Below, piece by piece: positions 23,473-31,200 of a stretch of 64,000 nt of DNA. The notes under the pieces are model-generated. The model was not told the origin of the DNA and did no database searches. It was given only the letters and a program-made list of their open reading frames with translations. Position numbers and translations under genes: made by a program. Source of the stretch: Lumbricus rubellus (Eukaryota > Annelida > Clitellata > Crassiclitellata > Lumbricidae); the NCBI GenBank assembly GCA_945859605.1, contig OX243821.1, forward strand, positions 945,377 through 1,009,376, given 5' to 3'. Each line of letters begins with the position of its first letter. The stretch's first letter is position 1.

Positions 23473-23519
23473 AGGTCAAGGTCAATGTTAGGTCACGTCG
23501 ACAAGGTCAAAAGAGGTCA
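23473..23519 (+). promoter_or_regulatory. Cluster of five AGGTCA half-sites
   Basis: Exact AGGTCA at 23473, 23479, 23490, 23504 and 23514, all on the plus strand, with gaps of 0, 5, 8 and 4 bases. Direct repeats with 5, 8 or 4 spacing are recognised by RXR heterodimers (RAR, TR/LXR type). Five exact copies in 47 bases is far above chance for a hexamer. No gene is recognised nearby, so function is inferred only. Confidence 0.4.
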
Positions 23520-23628
23520 CGCCTCCTTCAACCTTCAGCACCAAGAGTTCGTCTACTTGTCTTTGCATCTTTATCTGTATGCCTCTCCATCTGTGTATGT
23601 GTACGGCTCTTTGTGCCTTCCTGTCTTT

Positions 23629-23936
23629 CTGCTCCGTTGATCATAAAATGCCTACAACAGAACAGACACTAATTGTAATCTGACTCTGTCTCTGTCGGTC
23701 TGTCTCTCTGTGTCTCTGTCTCTGTATCTCTCTCTATCTCTCTCTATCTCTGTCTGACACTCTCTCTGTCTCTCTGTCTGTCTGTCAAAGAGAGAGAGAG
23801 ACACACACAGAGACAGAGAGAGACAGAGACAGAGACAGAGAGTGATAAAGAGAGAAAGAGAGAGACACACACCCTCTCTTTTTCTGTCTCTGTCTCTGTC
23901 TCTGCCGCTGTCTCCGTCTGTCTGTATATCTCTGTC

Positions 23937-23997
<61 letters not shown>

Positions 23998-24047
23998 GCT
24001 TCGTTGATCATAAAATGCCTACAAGTGAACAGCAACTAATCGTAGTC
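23629..24047. repeat. Direct duplication with internal TCTG/GAGA arrays, 366-bp offset
   Basis: TCTGCTCCGTTGATCATAAA at 23629 and TCTGCTTCGTTGATCATAAA at 23995 are followed by closely matching sequence (ATGCCTACAA..GAACAG, then ACTAATYGTARTC). Between them are TCTC, TCTG and GAGACA arrays. Confidence 0.85.
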
Positions 24048-24251
24048 ATTCAAACGGAATTATCGCTCACTTTCCCTCCTGTGCTCACAGACATCATCCA
24101 TGGCTTCCTTCCTTCATTCCAGGGATTCGGTTCGTATCCCTGGAACGACGAATAATTCCCTGGCCAACTATCGGTTTTATTATTTTTGTATCATACACAA
24201 CTATTCTATAAAGTATAATATGATATTCGTATGCAATCTCTCTCACACACA

Positions 24252-25475
24252 TACAGGGTGGGCCAATAGGAATGCAACAACTTTGGCGCCTTACAACTTA
24301 AACAATTTGTATCTGAGCGTCTTGTCCTATATATCAGATTGAACATAATTATCCATTGTATCATTCTGCAAAATATCTAAGAGATACTATTACGAATTGT
24401 TGAGATAATGCTATTAATGTCCGATGTCCCGTTTTTGCAATGAAACTGCAAGAAAAAAACACAAAATCTTAAACTGAATATGTCAATGACTCAATTCTAA
24501 ACAAGCACTAGTTCTAACAATAATTATTAATAACAATTCATATCTTGAGTGAATTTATCATCAGTCAAACAAATACTCAATATGTCCACCACGTGCTTTA
24601 ATGACAGCATGGACACGAGACGACCACTGATCGATGGCTGAGTCCACCAGTGCTTGGGTTATTTCTGCCCAGCAGCAAAGAATCACTTCTTTCAAATGTT
24701 CAACATCACGTATCGGTTCACGATAGACCAGTTGCTGAAGACAACCCCAGATCGAATAGTCAACCGGCTTTAAATCCGGACTGTTCGGTGGCCAGTTCTC
24801 CGGTTCAATAAACTCTGGCACGTTAGCGTTCAGATAGGCAACCGTATACGATGTGAACGATGCGCCGGCGCTCCATCTTGCTGAAAGACAGTTGGCGTAT
24901 ATCACGAAGCAGTCCTCTTGCGAGTACTTCATCGCAATAATAAACGCTGTTCACCTTAGCCTTTGGAGCATCAAAGAATGGCGCCGTCTTTCCAAGCTTT
25001 GAAACAGCCAACGACACCATCACACTTTGCGAGAAGTGCTTCCTGCCCTTCAGAAGCCGAGCAGGCGCAACATCACGCTTAAAGCTAACGTTTGCATACA
25101 CACGGTCGTTCTGAGTGTTTGTGGGCGTCTGAACCGTGAAGATTTATTGAGTATTTGTTTGACTGATGATAAATTCACTCAAGATATGAATTGTTATTAA
25201 TAATTATTGTTAGAACTAGTGCTTGTTTAGAATTGAGTCATTGACATATTCAGTTTAAGATTTTGTGTTTTTTTCTTGCAGTTTCATTGCAAAAACGGGA
25301 CATCGGACATTAATAGCATTATCTCAACAATTCGTAATAGTATCTCTTAGATATTTTGCAGAATGATACAATGGATAATTATGTTCAATCTGATATATAG
25401 GACAAGACGCTCAGATACAAATTGTTTAAGTTATAAGGCGCCAAAGTTGTTGCATTCCTATTGGCCCACCCTGTA
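24252..25475 (-). mobile_element. Mariner-like element with about 330-bp near-identical inverted arms
   Basis: The outer ends TACAGGGTGGGCCAATAGG and complement lie at 24252 and 25475, with TA at each edge. The left arm 24252-24583 and inverted right arm 25143-25475 differ at only one base that I noticed. The arms include the last codons of the transposase (IEYLFD and stop) plus the 3' flank, so the right arm appears to be an inverted copy of the element's 3' end standing where the 5' end should be. The centre encodes a broken transposase. Confidence 0.85.
24561..25110 (-). pseudogene. Mariner transposase, C-terminal two-thirds, frameshifted
   Basis: The first block (25101-24823) contains SVMVSLAVSKLGKT and VNSVYYCDEVLARGLL, which match the mariner catalytic core. 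A frameshift follows near 24890, in the region expected to read QQDGAPAH. The second block (down to 24561) has NWPPNSPDLKPVDYSIWG with the third catalytic Asp, and ends GGHIEYLFD. The N-terminal helix-turn-helix half is missing, replaced by the inverted arm. Inactive copy. Confidence 0.85.
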
Positions 25476-25483
25476 CATGTATT

Positions 25484-25698
25484 GTGGGGCGCGGTGGTCT
25501 AGTGGTGGCGTCGCTGCCTTGGAGCCGGAAGGTCCGAGGTTCGAATCCACCTCCCCGCGTAAGGACCTTGGGCAAGTCCTTCACTCACAATTGCTCAGCG
25601 CTTCGGCGTGAAACTCCGATGCAGTGTCCGCTCTGCATCGGGAGCGCCTCTGAGTAGAGAGCTTGAAGGGGCGCTATAACAAGTGCACATACAAACAA
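25484..25698 (+). mobile_element. tRNA-derived SINE, full length
   Basis: The head has A box TGGTCTAGTGG (25496-25506) and B box GGTTCGAATCC (25538-25548). The body reads CCTTGGGCAAGTCCTTCACT and the 3' end reads GGGGCGCTATAACAAGTGC, then ACATACAAACAA. A 7-bp duplication ATGTATT flanks it (25477-25483 and 25699-25705). It inserted within two bases of the end of the mariner-like element. This copy defines the family seen again at 46326, 48574 and 58908. Confidence 0.85.
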
Positions 25699-25705
25699 AT
25701 GTATT

Positions 25706-25922
25706 ATATATACATGCATAAAAATTTTCAGTTTATTTATCTGCCAGTGTATTGAAATGTAATGTAATGTAAATCTTCGAGAATTTCTCAGTTCCCACAA
25801 AAGCCACGTCATGGAGACCAGCTTATTCACCGGCGCTATATCAGATCAAGTCCCCAATAGCAAGAGCTGCCTTTTTCGTTTAGGTGCCAGGTCAAAATCC
25901 GGGAGGTAAAGCCGAGTAGTAG
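25706..25922. other. No feature recognised; target region of the gypsy insertion
   Basis: Ends in GAGTAGTAG. The final GTAG (25919-25922) is the 4-bp target duplication of the LTR element and is repeated at 39239-39242. Confidence 0.5.
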
Positions 25923-28222
25923 TGTCGCGACTGGGATACCCAGGCGCTACGGATTTGATTTCTGGTTGCCACATATATATTTTGGATCCGTTATGGTATT
26001 TTCAGGGTCCGATATAAAATATATTATATCAATTTTTGAGCTGCATTCGGTGACCTAGATAATATTGGTGACCTAGATTTTAATGCTGAGATCGTGCTCG
26101 ACACGATTTTAAGGCCGTGACGTAAGCGGTCGCCATAGCTACCAGGTTATTGATCGCTTCTTGCATACGCTCTGCGAATGGAGGGTCGGCCGAAAAGGAG
26201 GAAGAGGAGTCGGCCGATATGACAGGCGCAGCGCCTGAGCAGTACAGATACACAGATAGGCAGACGGACGGAGCAATACGCCCTGCTGGCCGCTGTCATT
26301 GAATGCATGTGTGGTATTTTTCCTTCACGCTGTACGAGGTGACCTGGTCTATTTTTAGCACGGTTGACTCAGTGCAACTCGTGCGTACGTGTCAGAGCAA
26401 GAGGAAGAGAGAGAAAGACAGTGAGCTGCAGACAGGCGCTTAGAGGGAGATAGGTGGTCGCAGCTGCATAGGAATTGAGCGCGCTTTATCTGATCACGTG
26501 GTACATGCGTGATCACGGCTCGTGGAGTGCCTTCTGCGCATGCGTCGAGTTCCCTGGAGGCGTGGTGATTAACTCAAGAACGCGCAATCGAGGGCAGATT
26601 CACGACGTACTTTGACGAAGATAGACGTGTAGCTCTGGAGAGCAAGTTACAAAATCGGAGTTTGATTATTTTAGAAACGTGAAAGTTATTTAAGTCGGCG
26701 TGGTTTTCGACGTCTGAGTTATTGCGTTGTTACGTTTGTTCTTCACGGATTCTGTACAAGAATTCTAGAAACCGGCAAGGAGCTGTTTGCATTGCGGTTT
26801 TGTGTTACGAGCGAATCGTCAGCGACGTGGTTCTGTTTCGCATCTTCGTAAAGGAGTTAAGTCTTTTGTTCTGGTTTTCGATCTTTCTCTCGTTTGGAGC
26901 GAAACCGCTCAGGTTTCCGGAATTTCTTCTGTCGTCGAAATCTTCTGCGCAGTTAGCCTACGGGCGTCAATCTGTTATTAAAATATTTTGCCGTGGATTC
27001 CCTGTTTTCGACGTGTCAACTCGGCCTTACCGTCCTGTCAGCGTCGATTGTTGCGGATTCCTCTGAGTCACTTATCGTCGACGCACGTCCTGGATTCGAC
27101 GCTCCATCTGCGCCTTTCCTCGCATAACGTCGGCCTTGTCCTGTGTCTCTAGTAGAAGGTACAGTTTTGCTGGGGTTTTCAATACAAAACTAAATTGATC
27201 TTTTGGGCAGAGAAATTAAGATTGGCATCTAAGTACAAAATTGGGGATTCATTTTGTCTGCTCCGATTGAAGTCTGTTTGAATTGTGTTGCATATTATTA
27301 TCAGTTGCTTTAAACTGTAAGCTGTTGATTAGCATTGTGAATAATTATTAAATGTTTCTGATAATAATAAGATCCATTGATTAAACTTTCGGATTTACTT
27401 CTTGCTAGCGTTAGGATTTGACATAACCAAAACTTGTATAGCGCCATGGATAGAAGCGGAGCATCAACGCCCTCGCAGCCATCTAGACCACCATCTGCGT
27501 TGGAAATAGGCATTTTACTAGAGGCCATACAAACAAATTCTAAGTCCTCCCAAGAAGCCATGACGTCTATGCAGGCAACTATGCAAATGAATGCTAGGTC
27601 CACACAAGATGCAATACAAAATAATGATAGAAATACCCAGGAGGCCATTGCCGTGGTACAAAGCAATGTTGAAGAGGCAATTTCCGTGGTACAAAGTAAT
27701 GTAGAAGAGGCTCTTTCTTCTGTCAGGACTGAGTTTCAAGCCAACGCTATAAATACACAAGAGGCAATTGCCTCGGTACAAGATGGCGTTAGGGAAGCGC
27801 TGACGGAAGTCGTCGCGCGTATAGAACGTTTAGAAACGACGCCCAGGGCATCTCCGAAGCCGGTTGCAGGTTCGAACCCAGGAGCAATATTTCCCTTTGG
27901 TACCACCGCGGATAGACCTTACCACTCAGCCATCGGCCTGGGAAGAGCTTCGGGGGCTAGGCCTAAGGACCTTTCACTTCCGGTTAACCCCGGAATCCTG
28001 CGCCGGAGTGAAAGACTGGCCAGTAAGGCCCCAGTTTCATACGGAGAGCTAAGAGGTCGAGATACCTGGCCATCCCGAACCCGACGGGATTCGAACCCCG
28101 AAGCTACCGCCTCCCTTCCTCCGTCTATATCTCTGAACTACGACCTGCAACCGCACGCGGCCCTCTCACACGTTGGACCGGAAGTGGCGACTCCGGGAGT
28201 GTACGCGGGGGTGGGCGTTACA
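25923..28222 (+). repeat. 5' LTR of the gypsy element
   Basis: 2300 bp, unusually long for Ty3/gypsy elements, TG..CA ends. Contains the start and most of an open reading frame (27434 on). TGACCT words occur at 26050, 26068 and 26340, and short CACGTG/GCGCATGC palindromes near 26500-26540. Confidence 0.95.
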
Positions 28223-28297
28223 ATTGGTACCAGAAGTGGGGTCGATTTAGTTCTAGAGATTTGGACGAGGAGGAGGAAACGGAAAATGTCGGAATAA
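27434..28297 (+). CDS. LTR-encoded coiled-coil reading frame (ORF1) of the gypsy element
   Basis: An open frame of 287 codons lies almost wholly inside the 5' LTR. The first codon of this span is TTG's neighbour frame start at 27434; a clear ATG (MDRSGAS) is at 27446. Residues 30-140 are Gln/Ala/Val/Glu rich with an 11-residue repeat (VVQSNVEEAIS, VVQSNVEEALS), predicted by eye to form a helical coiled coil. Residues 145-260 are Pro/Arg/Ser rich. It crosses the LTR end and primer site and stops at 28295-28297. The gag-pol frame, in the -1 phase, is already open alongside for at least 200 bases upstream. It may be a separate protein or an N-terminal Gag extension reached by frameshifting. No known family recognised. 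Confidence 0.5.
   Translation: MYSAMDRSGASTPSQPSRPPSALEIGILLEAIQTNSKSSQEAMTSMQATMQMNARSTQDAIQNNDRNTQEAIAVVQSNVEEAISVVQSNVEEALSSVRTEFQANAINTQEAIASVQDGVREALTEVVARIERLETTPRASPKPVAGSNPGAIFPFGTTADRPYHSAIGLGRASGARPKDLSLPVNPGILRRSERLASKAPVSYGELRGRDTWPSRTRRDSNPEATASLPPSISLNYDLQPHAALSHVGPEVATPGVYAGVGVTIGTRSGVDLVLEIWTRRRKRKMSE
28225..28242 (+). promoter_or_regulatory. Primer binding site of the gypsy element
   Basis: TGGTACCAGAAGTGGGGT begins two bases after the 5' LTR. TGG is the complement of the CCA end carried by all tRNAs. I do not assign the primer tRNA. Confidence 0.75.
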
Positions 28298-31200
28298 GAG
28301 AAACTGCATTATCTTTTGAAAGAAGGAAGGAAAGGGAATTTGCTGATAATGTTGAAATTATGTCTGATGATGGTAGTGTAGACATTGAAGTTAGCAAAAT
28401 AATGGAATCTAGACCTAAAACTGTGAAAATAATTGATAAAAGAATGCAAGCAGCACAGCAATCGGAGTCTAGAAATTTTGAAATAAATAAACCGATCGCA
28501 AATAAATTATTGTGGGAGGGGGGTGATAAGGTCAACCCAGTTCCTTTGGCCTCTTCTTCGCCCTCTCGCGTGGATTATCCTCGACCTGATCCGCAATGGA
28601 GAATGCATGAATCGTTCGTGCATGCGGATCAGCCAAGAACGGAAGTGATGGCAAATCGGATCGACGCGTTCCAATCAACGTCGGGAATGCCGATCTACCA
28701 CTCCATGCCGACTTCGACCATGGTTGGTCGAGACTACGCTCGACCCGATCTTCGACCCGACTTTCGACCTGGTCCATTGCCTACTGCCGCGGTCGACGGG
28801 ATGCAACCGAGCGCTCGTCTTGAGCATCCGTACATGTCATGGATGCCTGCTTCGACCTACGCTTCGAACTACGCTCCGAACGCGCTCTACAACAGCATCG
28901 ACAACCGGGTCTGGCTCGACCCGCTTCGCTGTCTCGACCCACCGCGTCCCAGCGACGTCGCTTTTACTCGGTGGCCAACCGTCGTGGAGTCGGCAAAGAT
29001 GAACTCATGTCTCGGCGCCCAGAATTTTGGATTTAGTCGTGACACAGAATTGCCTCGTCAAACGCTGCTGAAACCGACATATCTGGGGAAAAGCGAAATA
29101 ACAGGCGATGGTACAGCGACGATGTCTGCGGTTGGTGAAATGAAGGTGCTGCCGCCTGTCAACGCTTACGTCGGTCCTATCAGATCCGTTCCCATGACAT
29201 CAGTTGCGACACAGACCACACCTGGTGACTGGGAACTTCCGATGAGTAGCATTCGTGGAACAAGCAAGGAACCGGAACCGACCCCCTCTACGACAGTTAA
29301 AGCGGCTGAGGTCAAATCGTCGTCGGCTTGGCCTCCTAGACAAAAGCAATGGACGAAACTCGGTTCTTTCAGCGGAAGGACCGATGTGGAGGTGTTCTTG
29401 CGCAAATTCGCCGTCTGCGCAAGGAACAACGGTTGGACGGACGAAGAGAAATTAGACCAACTGGTCGTTTCCTTGGTGGAACCGGCGACCCATTTACTGG
29501 CCGAATCTGACAGCTTGGATACATGGACGGCGTTGGTCCAGCGACTTCGAGAACGGTACGGTAGCGCCGAGCAGCAGACCCTGTTCCAGACGCAACTTAG
29601 CACCCGAAAGCAGAAAAGTGACGAAGACATGGGAGTATTAATTGATGACGTTCGACTTTTGTCTTCGCGAGCGTATCCTGGTGCTTCGACAGCTCACCGT
29701 GAAGCCATTGCCATTCGGGCATTCGTGGATGCCTTGAGCGACCGAAATCTCGCGCTGAAGACCCGTGAGCGAGAACCTAAATCGCTCGATGAAGCCTACA
29801 AGGTAGCTATGAGATTGGATAGCTATCAGAAAGCAGAAGTCGGTGGCCATGAACAGCACGAACGACGACATGGACGGGTCAACGCCGTTAAAGAAAACGA
29901 GGATCCGATAGTGGTAGACCTGAAACGGCAGATGGAGAAGATGAATGGAGAAATAGAGCAATTAAAGAAAGGGCAACAACCGGTGTCGGCGCCTCAACAC
30001 GGAGACAATAATCGCGGGTCGTGGAGTGGCCAGAACGCTCCAGCCAGAAATAATTGGTCGAACACCAATGGAAATAACGAGCGGGGAAGTCCACGGTGTT
30101 ATACATGTCATCGACTCGGCCATTTAAGCTCGGCCTGCAGAAGTGGACCGCGGAGAGGCATGGAACCGGAAGTTGGACGACCGGAGCGGAGGTGCTACGA
30201 ATGTTCCGCCACTGACCATCTAGTACGCAACTGCCCGATTCGACGAACAAGAGAGGCTGAGACGAACGATGTTCCGAACGAACCAGCGAACGTCTATCAT
30301 GTACAAGGTAGCTCCAATGCTTACTGGGCTTTGAAAGTCAACGGCAAGGATGTAATGGCGCTGGTGGATACAGGGAGTGAGATGTCGCTGGTGCCTGCGT
30401 CCCTCGTCCGACAGAAAGATATATCGGCGTCTACGCAGTTGTTGAAAGCGGCGAATGGAACGGACATCCGGATACTCGGCGAAACAGTACTACATTGCCA
30501 AGCTGGGGACAAACAATTCGACCTGCCCTGCTTGGTAACGGCTCAGGTCAGCGAACTGATTCTGGGACTCGGTTGGTTGATGGGACAACCGGCCCATATA
30601 AACTTCCCAGAGAAAACGATAACGTACCAAGGGAGCATCTTTCCACTTCTCAACCGAGACCGGATGGGAATATGTCGGAGGATTGCTGCGGCTCAGAACG
30701 TGAACGTTCCAGCGTTGTCGGAGATGGATGTGGAAGTGTACGCCATACTGGCGGATCTGAAACCGACTAACACGCACTGGGCCACGCCACCGCATGTACT
30801 GGCCTCGGGACTGATAATCGCCGGAACACTTCTGCCAGAAAGAGCGATTGACCTTACCGTCAGAGTGCTGAACCCGACCGCCAAAGTGATCAGAATGCCG
30901 AAAGGAGTCCAATGTACGGTGGAAGAAGTGATGTTGGCTGAGGATGATCAGAACGACAGCTCCGCCGCGACCTGCGCCATGGTCGCTGGAGTCAGTAACT
31001 ATTCCGAAGCAGAGAACGTAGAGACTGTGTTGGGTCCGTTGTGGTCGGAAATTGCCGACGATGTTCCATCGGAAATGCAGCGTCGGCTTCGTGAGCTACT
31101 GTTGACTCACCGCGCGGCCTTCTCTCTCGGCGAATGGGATCTGGGCTTTACGGACATTCTGCAGCATGAGATTGACACCGGCAATGAAACACCTGTGCGA

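Noticed and set aside
26722..27066. 114-codon frame in the LTR as a second LTR gene
   Set aside because: Cys/Phe/Leu-rich with no pattern, and a different frame from the coiled-coil ORF. Probably chance.
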